Origin: Pseudomaricurvus alkylphenolicus
Lineage (GTDB): Bacteria > Pseudomonadota > Gammaproteobacteria > Pseudomonadales > Cellvibrionaceae
DNA length: 64,000 bases
Assembly: GCF_011683955.1 (NCBI RefSeq)
Contig: NZ_JAAQPI010000010.1
Span: 186,001-250,000 of the forward strand
Direction of reading: 5' to 3'
How positions within the stretch are numbered: position 1 is the first letter of the stretch; every line of letters starts with the position of its first letter. The translations under genes and the position numbers were made by a program. This document shows, piece after piece, positions 1 to 8,801 of the stretch. The notes under the pieces were generated by a model. The model searched no databases and was not told the DNA's origin. It was given only the letters and a program-made list of their open reading frames with translations.

Positions 1-954
1 ATTGCCGGTGCCGTCTCCACCTCGGTGCATGGTACCGGCATTAAGTTCGGTTCCATGTCGGATTATGTGGTGGGGCTGAAACTGGCAACACCCAACGGCG
101 ATCTGGTGGAGTGTTCGGCCGGGCGCAATCCGCAACTGTTTAAAGCAGCTCGCACTTCGCTGGGTGCGCTGGGGGTGATTGCCAGTGTGACTCTGCAGAA
201 TGTATCAGCGTTTGAGCTGACCGAGACAACCAGGGTTGAAGCCACAGAAGACCTGCTGGATGACCTCGATAACCGTTTTTCCGGGCATCGCCACTTTGAA
301 TTTTTCCCCATTCCCTATACCGACCTGTCATTGGCGGTGTACACCGATCCGGCGCGACCGGGAGACAATAATCAGGGTGAGGAAGATCCCGGTGCCGTCA
401 ATCAGCTGAAAAAGGCGTTTGACGCGCTGGATTGGATGCCGGTCGTTGGTCCGGCGATTTACGAGCGGGCAATCAGCAATATTCTGGCGGGAGAGTCGGA
501 CACGGTTCGCACCGGTCCTTCTTATCAGGTATTTGCCCATCACCGCATCTTCCGCTTTCGCGAAATGGAATACACCGTACCTGTGGAGTTCGGGCCGGAT
601 TGTCTGCGGGAAATATTATCTGTGGTGCGCAAGAAAAATCTGCCGTTATCCTTTCCCATCGAGTACCGCCATGTAAAATCCGATGATATTTGGCTGTCGA
701 TGTTCGAGGGTAAGGACGGAGCTTCCATTTCGATTCACCAATATGGTGATCGCGGCTACAAAGCCTTGTTCGCAGAAATCGAACCCATCTTCTGGAAGTA
801 CCAAGGCCGACCACATTGGGGTAAAATTCATACCCTGGGATCGGAGCAACTTGCCGGTTTATATCCTCACTGGCGGGAGTTTACTGAGATGCGCCGTGAA
901 CTCGATCCCAGCGGAAAAATGCTTAATGAGCATTTGACGAGGGTGTTCGGTTAG
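1..954 (+). CDS. FAD-dependent D-arabinono-1,4-lactone oxidase family protein, 5' truncated by window
   Basis: The reading frame is open from base 1, so the N-terminus, including most of the FAD-binding domain, lies outside the window. What is left starts near the GTxHGTG flavin motif (STSVHGTG) and runs through the C-terminal ALO domain to a TAG at 952-954. The C-terminal signature RPHWGKIH and the ending DPSGKMLNEHL match the paralogue at 6034-7416, which is complete. Family members oxidise aldonolactones or related polyols with covalently bound FAD and pass electrons to O2 or a cytochrome. The substrate here is unknown. The stop overlaps the convergent TetR gene by a few bases. Having two paralogues on either side of the TetR/TonB receptor block suggests a duplicated cassette. 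Confidence 0.85.
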   Translation: MAGAVSTSVHGTGIKFGSMSDYVVGLKLATPNGDLVECSAGRNPQLFKAARTSLGALGVIASVTLQNVSAFELTETTRVEATEDLLDDLDNRFSGHRHFEFFPIPYTDLSLAVYTDPARPGDNNQGEEDPGAVNQLKKAFDALDWMPVVGPAIYERAISNILAGESDTVRTGPSYQVFAHHRIFRFREMEYTVPVEFGPDCLREILSVVRKKNLPLSFPIEYRHVKSDDIWLSMFEGKDGASISIHQYGDRGYKALFAEIEPIFWKYQGRPHWGKIHTLGSEQLAGLYPHWREFTEMRRELDPSGKMLNEHLTRVFG

Positions 955-1589
955 GATTGCCCGGCAATATGACGCGGCAAATACAGCTCCAGGTAGGTCG
1001 TTGCCGCCCGTATGCTCTCCCTAAAATAGAAGTCTGTAATCCCTCCCTGTGAGAAGTAAGATTGACTCCATATCGCGTCGACAATATCAATTGAAATTTC
1101 GAGCTGTTCAATAGGAATGGCCATGCCACCGCTACGTTCCTGCAAATTCTGAATGGCATTTTCAGCCAGTCGCGTGACGTTTGCCCTATCGGCAATGCGC
1201 ACATCCTTGGAAACGGATGAGCCAAGAATCAATTCCATCGCCAATGGGTAGTCTTGATAAAACTCCCGGGTAAGGGTGAGACCGTATTCAAGGTTTCCCT
1301 GCCAGGTTGAGTTTTGGCTGTAATCCGCCGCCATCAGTTTCTCTGTCATCCGGTCCAGGTAGCGTTGCGCCAGCGCGTAGACGATGGCGGCAGCGGAAGG
1401 AAACAGACGATAGACGGATTGCGCCTGCAGCTCGGCTTTATCCGCCACTTCATAGATGGCGATTTCTTCGATTTCCCCTTGTTCCAGTATTGTCTCGGCA
1501 CAATCCAGAATGTGCTCAAATCGCTCCCGGCTACGTTGCTGGGTGGGTACTTTGGGGATTCGCTTGTTGGTGGAGACCGCTTCCGGCAT
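951..1589 (-). CDS. TetR family transcriptional regulator
   Basis: 212-residue protein with an N-terminal TetR helix-turn-helix (about residues 20-65; RFEHILDCAETILEQ and then the recognition region QAQSVYRLFPS) and a helical C-terminal ligand domain. It is clearly related in sequence and length to the second TetR at 53719-54336 (shared pattern RFE.ILD.AE, AEL.A.SVY..FPS, LA.R). It is transcribed away from the TonB receptor at 1832, and the 240-base space between them holds several repeated operator-like sites, so autorepression and control of the receptor operon are likely. The ligand is unknown. The start at 1589 is an ATG that sits 24 bases from a large palindrome. Confidence 0.88.
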   Translation of the reverse strand: MPEAVSTNKRIPKVPTQQRSRERFEHILDCAETILEQGEIEEIAIYEVADKAELQAQSVYRLFPSAAAIVYALAQRYLDRMTEKLMAADYSQNSTWQGNLEYGLTLTREFYQDYPLAMELILGSSVSKDVRIADRANVTRLAENAIQNLQERSGGMAIPIEQLEISIDIVDAIWSQSYFSQGGITDFYFRESIRAATTYLELYLPRHIAGQS

Positions 1590-1612
1590 GTGTTACCTCG
1601 CCAAGTGAATAT

Positions 1613-1642
1613 TGTGACAAATATAACACATATATTTTCACA
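1613..1642. promoter_or_regulatory. Imperfect palindrome upstream of TetR, probable operator
   Basis: TGTGACAAATAT at the left is mirrored by ATATTTTCACA at the right, with one base missing in the right arm. The site lies 24 bases upstream of the TetR start codon, where a self-repressing TetR would bind. The left arm contains TGACAAATATAAC, which resembles the boxes at 1675-1690, 1737-1752 and 1802-1815. Binding is inferred, not shown. Confidence 0.55.
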
Positions 1643-1674
1643 AAAGCGCATTTCTGTTTTTCATTACCCAAAAT

Positions 1675-1752
1675 CGTTATAAATATGACAATAATGGCTT
1701 GACCAGGACTCTCTGCAAGAGTAGTCTTGCTATTAATGTCATAAATATAACG
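1675..1752. promoter_or_regulatory. Pair of 16-base inverted boxes in the TetR/TonB receptor intergenic region
   Basis: CGTTATAAATATGACA (1675-1690) and TGTCATAAATATAACG (1737-1752) are inverted copies, differing only in the A/T centre, 46 bases apart. Each box is itself a near-palindrome of the form TGTCAT-N4-ATAACG. The spacing could allow looping or two-dimer binding. They lie on the promoter side of the TonB receptor gene. Confidence 0.55.
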
Positions 1753-1801
1753 ATATTTGGTATTGTTTGTGGCATCAAGCTCTAAGATTAGGAGCTTTTC
1801 A

Positions 1802-1815
1802 ACACAAATATAACG
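1802..1815. promoter_or_regulatory. Half-site-like box next to the TonB receptor ribosome binding site
   Basis: ACACAAATATAACG repeats the AAATATAACG core of the two upstream boxes and lies about 17 bases before the start codon, just ahead of the GGAGAG ribosome binding site. It is consistent with an extra repressor half-site. Confidence 0.4.
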
Positions 1816-1831
1816 ATTCAGGAGAGTTGAA

Positions 1832-4066
1832 ATGAGCTGCAACGTGTTTAAAAAAGCAACGTTGGCTTCGGCAATGATTTTAGTCCTTACTGGCCAGACG
1901 ATGGCTGAGGAGTCCTTCGCCCTGGAAGAGATAGTGGTTACCGCACAAAAACGGGCGCAGAGTGTCCAGGACGTACCGATTTCCATTAGTGCCATGTCGG
2001 CTGACTTTGTAGGTAAGGTGGGGGCTCAGACCATCGACGATCTGGGGATTCACACGCCGGGTCTTGAAACCCGTGTGACCCAGGCGACCCAACCCCGTAT
2101 TTATGTTCGCGGTATCACCACCAACGATTTTGGCATCGGCTCCGATCCGGCGGTGGCGGTGTATGTGGACGGAGTATATTCCGGTCGCTCGGGCGCCTCC
2201 ATGACCGCCTTTCAGGACATCGAAAGGGTTGAAGTATTGAAAGGGCCGCAGGGTACATTATTTGGCAAGAACGCGGCCGCCGGCGCGATTCACTTGATCT
2301 CCAATAAGCCCCATCACGATTTCGAGGGAAGTGTGAGCGCCACTATAGGCAATTACGGCAAGCGTAAAATTGAGGGGATGGTGAATGTGCCCCTGAGTGA
2401 GACTATGGCACTGCGCGTAAACGTGATGGATAACCACACAGATGGCTATCTGGACAATACCGTCACGGGCGCGGAGTTGGCAGATGAAAATAATGGTGGC
2501 GCGCGCGCGATGCTGTCCTGGCAGGCAACTGCCGATACTGATGTGCTGTTCCAAATTGACTATGCCAATGTCGGCCAGAGCGCAGCGGTTGACGTATCGA
2601 CACTGACGCACAGTGATATTTATGACGAAAATGTCGCCTTGGATACCGATCCACAGGAGACGTTGGAGTTGTGGGGAGGCAGTATCACCGTCGAATCCAA
2701 CTGGAATCCCCTGACCTTTACTTCAATTACTGCAATCAAGCGTTTTGAAAGTAACAATCTGCGTGACGAGGATGGTACTGATCAATTCTTCCCTGGTTTG
2801 GGGGGCGTTGTCTTTAATACGGAGAACGTTGAGGAAAATACCTTTTTTAGCCAGGAGTTGCGCTTAAGCTCCCATGACGCTGACAACTTGCGCTGGACCT
2901 TGGGAGCCATGTATTCCAGAGAGCACGGAAAGCAGGACTCCATTGTGAACTTTTCCACGGATATTGTGAATGAGTTTCTCGGCGGATCGGTTTTTGACCC
3001 CGGCTTGGTTTACCGCGAAATAGCCAGTGGCGATTTGGTGAGCACCAGTGCAGCGGCCTATGGTGATATGACTTATTCCCTGACGGAAGACCTGAGTGTG
3101 ACGGCGGGTATTCGATACACTCGTGATCAAAAGGATTATGAGTTGACGGTACCTTCACCGACGGCTGGCAGCCTCCCATCACCTCTGCCTCTCGGGTTGG
3201 TGTTCAGCGACATCGTCGCCGGGCACGAGGAAGACGAAAGCTGGAGTAATGTCAGCTATCGATTGGTGTTTGATTATGCTTTTGCCGAAGATGCAATGGT
3301 GTATCTGAGCTATGCAACAGGCTATAAGTCGGGTGGCTTTAACTCCACGCGCATTGGCGAGCCAGTTGATGAAGAAACTGTCACCAACCTGGAGCTGGGC
3401 CTGAAAAGTACCTGGCTGGATTCGCGCTTGCGTTTCAACGCCGCCGTTTACTCCTATGAGTACGATGATCTTCAGGAGTACGATACCTATACCGGGCCAG
3501 TAGGTTTACCGGTGCTGGCGATTCGTAACCAGGACGCCGAAGGCAGCGGTTTTGAGATGGATATCACCTGGGCAGTGACGGAAAATCTGGTCCTGAGTGC
3601 CAACTACAACTATCTGGATACAGACATTACCAAATACCCGCTTCTGCCAGGCGAAGATCCTGAGGATGACCGTACCGGTATGTCCCTGCCCAGTACCGCC
3701 GATCATTCCTACGGCATTGGCGCGGAGTATAGCGTGACGATCGCCAATGTGGGCGAGTTGGTGTTGCGGACAGACTATAACTACGTCGGCGAACGTGATG
3801 GCGCTACGGATTCCGTTGATCCGGCGGACCCTGTCGCCATGGCTGTGACGGGCAGGTATCTCGGTGACTTGGAAGATGCCTACACCAATTTGGCTGCGCG
3901 AGTAACATTGGAAAGTGCAGAAGGCGACTGGCGGGTGTCTTTGTGGGGTCAAAATATTACGGATGAAGAATACCTGATTGACTTCAACACCGGCGGTGTC
4001 GGAACTTTCTCCAGTATTCGCAATACGCCGAGAGCTTACGGCATCGACGTTGGCTTTCAGTTTTAG
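1832..4066 (+). CDS. TonB-dependent receptor (outer membrane)
   Basis: 744 residues. A signal peptide covers about residues 1-25 (hydrophobic LASAMILVLTGQTMA), followed by the TonB-box-like segment LEEIVVTAQKR, a plug domain (VEVLKGPQGTLFGKNAAAGAI around 130-150) and a 22-strand-type barrel ending in aromatic Phe (GFQF). It imports a large or scarce substrate across the outer membrane using TonB-ExbBD energy. A GGAGAG ribosome binding site precedes the ATG. The genes behind it encode exported oxidising and PLP enzymes, so the ligand is probably an organic substrate rather than iron, although the sequence alone cannot show this. Control by the divergent TetR is likely from the operator-like boxes upstream. 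Confidence 0.93.
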   Translation: MSCNVFKKATLASAMILVLTGQTMAEESFALEEIVVTAQKRAQSVQDVPISISAMSADFVGKVGAQTIDDLGIHTPGLETRVTQATQPRIYVRGITTNDFGIGSDPAVAVYVDGVYSGRSGASMTAFQDIERVEVLKGPQGTLFGKNAAAGAIHLISNKPHHDFEGSVSATIGNYGKRKIEGMVNVPLSETMALRVNVMDNHTDGYLDNTVTGAELADENNGGARAMLSWQATADTDVLFQIDYANVGQSAAVDVSTLTHSDIYDENVALDTDPQETLELWGGSITVESNWNPLTFTSITAIKRFESNNLRDEDGTDQFFPGLGGVVFNTENVEENTFFSQELRLSSHDADNLRWTLGAMYSREHGKQDSIVNFSTDIVNEFLGGSVFDPGLVYREIASGDLVSTSAAAYGDMTYSLTEDLSVTAGIRYTRDQKDYELTVPSPTAGSLPSPLPLGLVFSDIVAGHEEDESWSNVSYRLVFDYAFAEDAMVYLSYATGYKSGGFNSTRIGEPVDEETVTNLELGLKSTWLDSRLRFNAAVYSYEYDDLQEYDTYTGPVGLPVLAIRNQDAEGSGFEMDITWAVTENLVLSANYNYLDTDITKYPLLPGEDPEDDRTGMSLPSTADHSYGIGAEYSVTIANVGELVLRTDYNYVGERDGATDSVDPADPVAMAVTGRYLGDLEDAYTNLAARVTLESAEGDWRVSLWGQNITDEEYLIDFNTGGVGTFSSIRNTPRAYGIDVGFQF

Positions 4067-4162
4067 CAGGCCTCTCTTGGTGTGATTGCACACTCGGGTT
4101 ACTAGTGTAGTGGCCCGAGATTTTTCCTGTCTCTTTTGCCTATTAACGTTAGGGAAGTCAAT

Positions 4163-5518
4163 ATGAGTCACCCCGTCAACAGACGTGGCCTACTAAAATG
4201 GGGCACTGCCATCGGCGCAGCAGCGGTGCTGCCGCGGGTTACCCCGGTATCGGCAAATACCGGCAAGGTTTCCAGTAACGCCTTTGCCATTACCAACAGC
4301 ATCACGCCCATGAATGCGGCCAACCTGACGCCTCTGCTTTTGCCCATTGCGGAAAAGGTGACCGAGTACGCCCGCTTGCTGAATCAGGACGTCTCATTTA
4401 TTAATCGTCGCAATATGGTGTCAGACAAGGTTGCTCTTTCACGGGATAAAGTGGCTACCATGCTGGGTATCGACGACCCGCAAGATCTGGCATTTGTCCG
4501 TAATACCAGTGAGGCCAATTCCGTCATCAATAACGGACTGGATCTTGGCCGCGGCGATGAAGTCTTAATCTGGAACCAAAACCATCCGACCAACTACCAG
4601 AGCTGGAGGTATCGACAGCTGCGGCGGGGTTTTGCGATCCGAGAAGTGTTGTTGCCCGAAGAGGTGACTTCAAATCAACAGATTATCGACGCTTTTGTTT
4701 CCCGTTTGAACCCGAAGACTCGTGTTGTGACCTTTAGCGAGCTGTCCAATATCAGTGGTTTGAGAATGCCGGCCAAAGCTCTGTGCAGTGCCGTTCACGA
4801 TTACAATCCCGACATTTTGGTGCATGTGGATGGTGCCCAGAGTTGGGGGTGTCTGGATCTCAAATTGTCGGATATGGGCTGTGACAGCTTTTCATCCAGT
4901 GCTCACAAGTGGTTTATGGGCCCCAGAGGAACCGGGATTCTGTACGTTAATAAAAAGTGGGCTTCGCGTATCTGGCCCAATACTTTGGGGTACGACTTTT
5001 TAATGGATTATCCGCTTGAAGAACTTCCCGAGACAGCCCGGCGCTTTGAATGCATAGGGCAACGTGATGTGGCTCCCTATGCGGCGATTGGCCATTGCGT
5101 CGATTTGTACAATCAGTTGGGTGGCAGCAAGTTCGTTGAACAACGTATTCAGTCGCTGAGCCAATATGCACTAAACGCATTCGATACCGCCGGCATAAAA
5201 GTCAAAACGCCGCGAATGACCGATAAGGGGCATCCTTTGGGGCATGGTGTCATTATTGCGGATTTGGGGAGCAGTCTGTCCGTGTATGGCGCGTTTCTGG
5301 CGTTGCACAATCAGGGCATTGCCAGCGCTTTTGTGTCGGGCTCGAAGGTATGTTGTGAAACCCGGGCTCAACCTCCGTCAGATGATTTGCCGACCTACCT
5401 TCGCCTGAGTCCACACATCTATAACTCAGAGCGTGATATTGACCGTGCGGTGGCAACCTTAAGACGCATTCAGAACTCAAACTTTGAAATTGTCAAAGAA
5501 GTTGTTCGCTTTCTATAG
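4163..5518 (+). CDS. Class V aminotransferase-fold PLP enzyme with Tat signal
   Basis: 451 residues from the ATG at 4163, which has an AGGGAAG-like ribosome binding site; an in-frame ATG 27 bases earlier would push the signal inward. The N-terminus NRRGLLKWGTAIGAAA is a twin-arginine signal, so the folded cofactor-loaded enzyme should be exported to the periplasm. The fold is the class V (isopenicillin N epimerase/cysteine desulfurase-like) type: HVDGAQ at about 221-226 supplies the cofactor Asp and Gln, and SSAHKW places the PLP-binding lysine at about 249. The reaction is unknown (epimerase, lyase or desulfurase are all possible). Export of a PLP enzyme beside an exported flavin oxidase and a cytochrome is the striking part. 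Confidence 0.85.
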   Translation: MSHPVNRRGLLKWGTAIGAAAVLPRVTPVSANTGKVSSNAFAITNSITPMNAANLTPLLLPIAEKVTEYARLLNQDVSFINRRNMVSDKVALSRDKVATMLGIDDPQDLAFVRNTSEANSVINNGLDLGRGDEVLIWNQNHPTNYQSWRYRQLRRGFAIREVLLPEEVTSNQQIIDAFVSRLNPKTRVVTFSELSNISGLRMPAKALCSAVHDYNPDILVHVDGAQSWGCLDLKLSDMGCDSFSSSAHKWFMGPRGTGILYVNKKWASRIWPNTLGYDFLMDYPLEELPETARRFECIGQRDVAPYAAIGHCVDLYNQLGGSKFVEQRIQSLSQYALNAFDTAGIKVKTPRMTDKGHPLGHGVIIADLGSSLSVYGAFLALHNQGIASAFVSGSKVCCETRAQPPSDDLPTYLRLSPHIYNSERDIDRAVATLRRIQNSNFEIVKEVVRFL

Positions 5519-5547
5519 TCGTTCCGTATTTATCGGAGATCGTGTTT

Positions 5548-5886
5548 ATGAACATCAAGAACCAAGTGTCGAGCATAGCCCTTATATGGGGTATGGCCTT
5601 CGCAATTTCTGCCCAAGTACCGGAAGATGCGTATATTGCGGAACTCTACGAAGATTCCTGCATGGCCTGCCACGCCAGTGAGCATTCCGGTGCACCGCTG
5701 GCCGGCGATAAAGCCGCGTGGACACCGCGATTGAAACAGGGCATGGAGCAGTTGTTGAACAACACCATTGACGGTATTCGTGGCATGCCGGCGTTGGGGT
5801 CCTGCGCGGATTGTACTGCAGAAGATTTTGAAGCGCTGATTGCCTTTATGGCGGGTATTGGATCGCAAACCAATAAATCCCATTGA
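5548..5886 (+). CDS. Cytochrome c5-like monoheme c-type cytochrome
   Basis: 112 residues. An N-terminal signal peptide (VSSIALIWGMAFAISA) is followed by one heme motif, CMACH, at about residues 35-39, and by a distal methionine in GIRGMPALG. CADC near the C-terminus is the extra cysteine pair typical of the cytochrome c5 group. The ATG at 5548 is preferred over the GTG at 5542 because the GGAG at 5534-5537 then has normal spacing. Sitting between an exported PLP enzyme and an exported FAD oxidase, it is the likely periplasmic electron acceptor for the oxidase. Confidence 0.88.
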   Translation: MNIKNQVSSIALIWGMAFAISAQVPEDAYIAELYEDSCMACHASEHSGAPLAGDKAAWTPRLKQGMEQLLNNTIDGIRGMPALGSCADCTAEDFEALIAFMAGIGSQTNKSH

Positions 5887-5923
5887 GAGCTATGGCCTAT
5901 TAGCCCATTTGGCACTTTACTCC

Positions 5924-5973
5924 GTAGCAGCCCGCTCCGAGGGCGACCGGTCGCGCTCAGAACGCGCTGCTAC
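5924..5973. repeat. REP-like palindromic element
   Basis: GTAGCAGC (5924-5931) is mirrored by GCTGCTAC (5966-5973), and between them lies the perfect 12-base palindrome GCGACCGGTCGC (5943-5954). The composition and architecture are those of intergenic REP/BIME elements. It lies between the cytochrome and oxidase genes, where it could also act as a processing or attenuation hairpin. Confidence 0.55.
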
Positions 5974-6033
5974 AGAACATTCAAGCATTGAATTCACTCT
6001 TGACCAAGTACCCTTCCTATTGAGAGAAATATC

Positions 6034-7416
6034 ATGACTTTAACCAGACGCCACACACTGAAAGCGATATTGCTCGCCTCTGCCGCTGCGGCCGCCCCCG
6101 GAATAAGTTTGGCAAATACCAGTGCCTCCCGACGAGCGATTCCCTGGAAAAATTGGGCTGGAACCCAGAGTTGTACACCGGCCTTTAGATCGACCCCCAA
6201 AGGAATTAATGAACTGGCATCGGTAATTAAGTCCTCTACAGGATCGATTAGAGCGGTGGGATCCGGACACTCCTGGTCGCCGCTGGTACCGACTGACGGA
6301 ACTCTACTGTCCCTGCGTCGCTTTAAAGGCATGCTCGGATACGATAAAGAAAAGAACCTGGTGAAGTTCGGAGCAGGGACCAAGTTGAATAAAGTCGGAC
6401 CGGCGCTGGAAGAGCAGGGTATGGCCATGTGTAATCTGCCCGACATTGATGAACAGAGTCTTGCAGGGGCCTTCGCCACCGGCACACATGGTACCGGTTT
6501 GGAGCTGCCCGCTTTGCATGATTGCATTGAATCTCTGACGTTGGTGACGGCTGGGGGCGACGTTGTTGAGTGTAGCCGAACCCAAAACGCAGAATTGTTT
6601 GATGCGGCGAGAGTCTCCCTGGGTTCACTGGGCATTATTGCGGACTACACGCTCAAAACACCGGATCTTTTCCGCGTGGAAAGAAAGTATTGGCTGGAGG
6701 ATCTGGATTCCATTCTGGACCGGGGGGAGCAACTGGCACGAGATCATCGCCACTTTGAGTTCTTCTATATCCCTTTTTCGGATACGAGTTATTGTTTTAC
6801 TACCGATAAGACAAACAAGCCGATAACCGAAGTACAACCTGAAGACGACAGCGTGGTGGAAACCATGAAGAACTTGCGTGATACGCTTTCGTTCAGTACC
6901 ACGGCTCGTCGTGTGGCTTTGAAGGCGTTAATGAAAACGGTGGATCTGCCACCGGATTATGTCGAGGTTCCCTGGAAAACCCTGTCCACCGAGCGTACAA
7001 CACCAGTATACGAAATGGAGTATCAGTTACCCCTGGAGGCTGGGCCTCAGGCGATGCGCGAGGTGGTCGATTATATTGAAACAAATCATCCGGAGTTTTT
7101 TGTACCGCTTGAATACCGTTATGTCGATGGTGATGACGCCTGGATGAGTGAGTTCTATGGCCGCAAATCCGTTTCTATTTCAGTGCATCGATATCGTGAA
7201 GGGGACGATCCCTGGAATGTATTTACCAAGGTGCAGGAGATATTCCGCAAGTACGAAGGCCGGCCACATTGGGGCAAGGTTCACAATTATACCTATCAGG
7301 ATCTTAAATCGGTGTACCCAAAAATCGATGAGTTTAAAAAAATCCGGCAGGAGCTGGATCCGGAAGGAAAGTTTTTAAACGATCACGTTCGGGGATTGCT
7401 CGGATTGGAGGCTTAG
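6034..7416 (+). CDS. FAD-dependent D-arabinono-1,4-lactone oxidase family protein with Tat signal
   Basis: 460 residues. The N-terminus TRRHTLKAILLASAAAAAP is a twin-arginine signal. The FAD domain follows, with VGSGHSWSP at about 75-83; in the aldonolactone oxidase (VAO) family the histidine of this GHS motif (H79) carries the covalent FAD. GTHGTG lies at about 150-155 and the C-terminal ALO domain ends with RPHWGKVH and LDPEGKFLNDH. The start ATG at 6034 follows GAGAGAAA. The enzyme probably oxidises a lactone, sugar or hydroxylated substrate in the periplasm and delivers electrons to the adjacent cytochrome c. It is a paralogue of the truncated gene at 1-954. The substrate is not predictable from sequence. 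Confidence 0.88.
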   Translation: MTLTRRHTLKAILLASAAAAAPGISLANTSASRRAIPWKNWAGTQSCTPAFRSTPKGINELASVIKSSTGSIRAVGSGHSWSPLVPTDGTLLSLRRFKGMLGYDKEKNLVKFGAGTKLNKVGPALEEQGMAMCNLPDIDEQSLAGAFATGTHGTGLELPALHDCIESLTLVTAGGDVVECSRTQNAELFDAARVSLGSLGIIADYTLKTPDLFRVERKYWLEDLDSILDRGEQLARDHRHFEFFYIPFSDTSYCFTTDKTNKPITEVQPEDDSVVETMKNLRDTLSFSTTARRVALKALMKTVDLPPDYVEVPWKTLSTERTTPVYEMEYQLPLEAGPQAMREVVDYIETNHPEFFVPLEYRYVDGDDAWMSEFYGRKSVSISVHRYREGDDPWNVFTKVQEIFRKYEGRPHWGKVHNYTYQDLKSVYPKIDEFKKIRQELDPEGKFLNDHVRGLLGLEA

Positions 7417-7459
7417 TCTTGCCGACAGGGTGACTGGTAGGGTTAATGGTGTGTCGCTC

Positions 7460-7482
7460 AGTGCCCCTTTTTCGGGGGCACT
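7460..7482. terminator. Hairpin between the oxidase gene and the convergent solute-binding protein gene
   Basis: AGTGCCCC (7460-7467) pairs with GGGGCACT (7475-7482) around a short T-rich loop. No long T run follows on the plus strand. It overlaps the stop codon of the minus-strand gene, so it may serve both directions. Confidence 0.5.
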
Positions 7483-8278
7483 ACTGTGGCGGCTTCCAGT
7501 CCGCCATACCGTACCTGGACAGTATCTCCTTCAAGCCGCCAGTCTCCCGCAAATTCCTGATCCCCCTGGCGAGAAGCTCGGCAAGTTGAGCGCTGTCATT
7601 GCGAGTCGGTGAAACAACCAAATAAATATTCATCTGATTTTGCACCTTACCGGCGAAACGAAAGCCCTCCGAATGTCTCATTTTTCTTGCGGTATAGGTG
7701 ACAACCTCCGCCACATCCAGATAGGTATCGATACGGCCGGCATTGAGCATCATCAGACCGCGTTTACTGACATTCTCACCATCGATGATATAGACCAATC
7801 CGTTCTCTGGATGAGCCGCGAGATATCGGTTTAACAGCCCGATATCATACCCTTTTGGTACTCCCAATCTGCGGGACAGCAGGGACTCCACTCCTGAGTA
7901 GCGCCAGGGGTCGTCGGCTTTAACCACGAAGGAATCATAGACCAGGCCAACGGGCTCAGGAGGATACACACCGCCAGGGAATTCATCCCTGCTGGAGCCC
8001 AGAAGTATATCTGCCTGACCGTCTTTTACTTCGCGAATAGCACGAACCCAGGGCAGAGCGCGGTAGCTGGTCCGGTATCCTTGCGGCTCCAATATCTGTT
8101 TTGCCACTTCGGTGATGTAACCGGGGCGAGAGGACCTTGGTGAGCAGGTAAAGGGACACCAGACGTCTGAAACCATAGCGATAGGTTTTGAGGGCTCAGC
8201 CGCACCCCATGCCACTGTTGTCAGCGACCAGAAGAGTATGGCGACAATCTGTCCATTAACAGCCTTGATCATTTGCAA
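7481..8278 (-). CDS. Extracellular solute-binding protein, family 3 type
   Basis: 265 residues with a signal peptide (ILFWSLTTVAWGAA) and a periplasmic-binding-protein type II fold: CPFTC near residue 41, GYITEVAKQILEPQGY, then ADILLGSSR, and a C-terminal helix GLKEILSRYGM. Stand-alone proteins of this kind occur either as orphan binding proteins of amino-acid-like ligands or as sensory proteins. No permease or ATPase gene is beside it. The start could also be the ATG two codons downstream. It is convergent to the oxidase gene. Confidence 0.8.
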   Translation of the reverse strand: MQMIKAVNGQIVAILFWSLTTVAWGAAEPSKPIAMVSDVWCPFTCSPRSSRPGYITEVAKQILEPQGYRTSYRALPWVRAIREVKDGQADILLGSSRDEFPGGVYPPEPVGLVYDSFVVKADDPWRYSGVESLLSRRLGVPKGYDIGLLNRYLAAHPENGLVYIIDGENVSKRGLMMLNAGRIDTYLDVAEVVTYTARKMRHSEGFRFAGKVQNQMNIYLVVSPTRNDSAQLAELLARGIRNLRETGGLKEILSRYGMADWKPPQ

Positions 8279-8356
8279 CTTCTAGATCGCTTGGAGTGAG
8301 TCTAAGTATAGACGGAAGTCGCGAAAACCTTGATTAATGAATCCCGGCAATAGAGG

Positions 8357-8581
8357 CTACGAGGACTGACCAGCGCCAGTCAGGGCCGCCACCGACTGGT
8401 CCCAGTTACGTCCCTCAAACAGGTGCGGTTCAAGCCTGTCCACCTCAACACCCTCCAGGCAGCGAATATTCACCATCCATAATCCGGGGTCTGACCTTGG
8501 GTTGGTAAATGGATGAATACCACAGTGTTCGCAAAAATGATGTTTTGCGGTTCGCGTTCCGAATTGGTAGGTGCAAAGCGC
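8357..8581 (-). pseudogene. Remnant of a GFA/CENP-V family (glutathione-dependent formaldehyde-activating-like) gene
   Basis: On the minus strand this frame gives the typical GFA C-terminal half: YQFGTRTAKHHFCEHCG, then HPFTNPRSDPGLWMVN and a terminal stop at 8357-8359. The CxxC pair of the zinc site is present. The frame is closed upstream by a TAG at 8582-8584, and the N-terminal zinc cysteines (CxC) cannot be found in frame; upstream coding is broken and shifted. It is therefore a 5'-decayed gene. Confidence 0.7.
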
Positions 8582-8801
8582 CTACTTCCCTGTGGTGATT
8601 CTTAACAGGTTGGGGCCAGTCTGGCATCAAATCTCTGTGTAGGGGTATTGGTGATGCTAAAGGAATAATCCGATTTCTACCTATAATTAAGTTCGGCTCA
8701 AAAAATAATTTCCGACACTTTTAATTCATAAGATATTGATAATAAAGGCGTATTTAAGTTTCTGTGGTCGGGTGAGGTCAAATCAGTACTGTTCCAATTG
8801 G

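Noticed and set aside
8445-8630. 61-codon minus-strand frame with ATG over the GFA remnant
   Set aside because: It is out of frame with the recognisable GFA coding sequence; the true remnant frame is the one ending at 8357.
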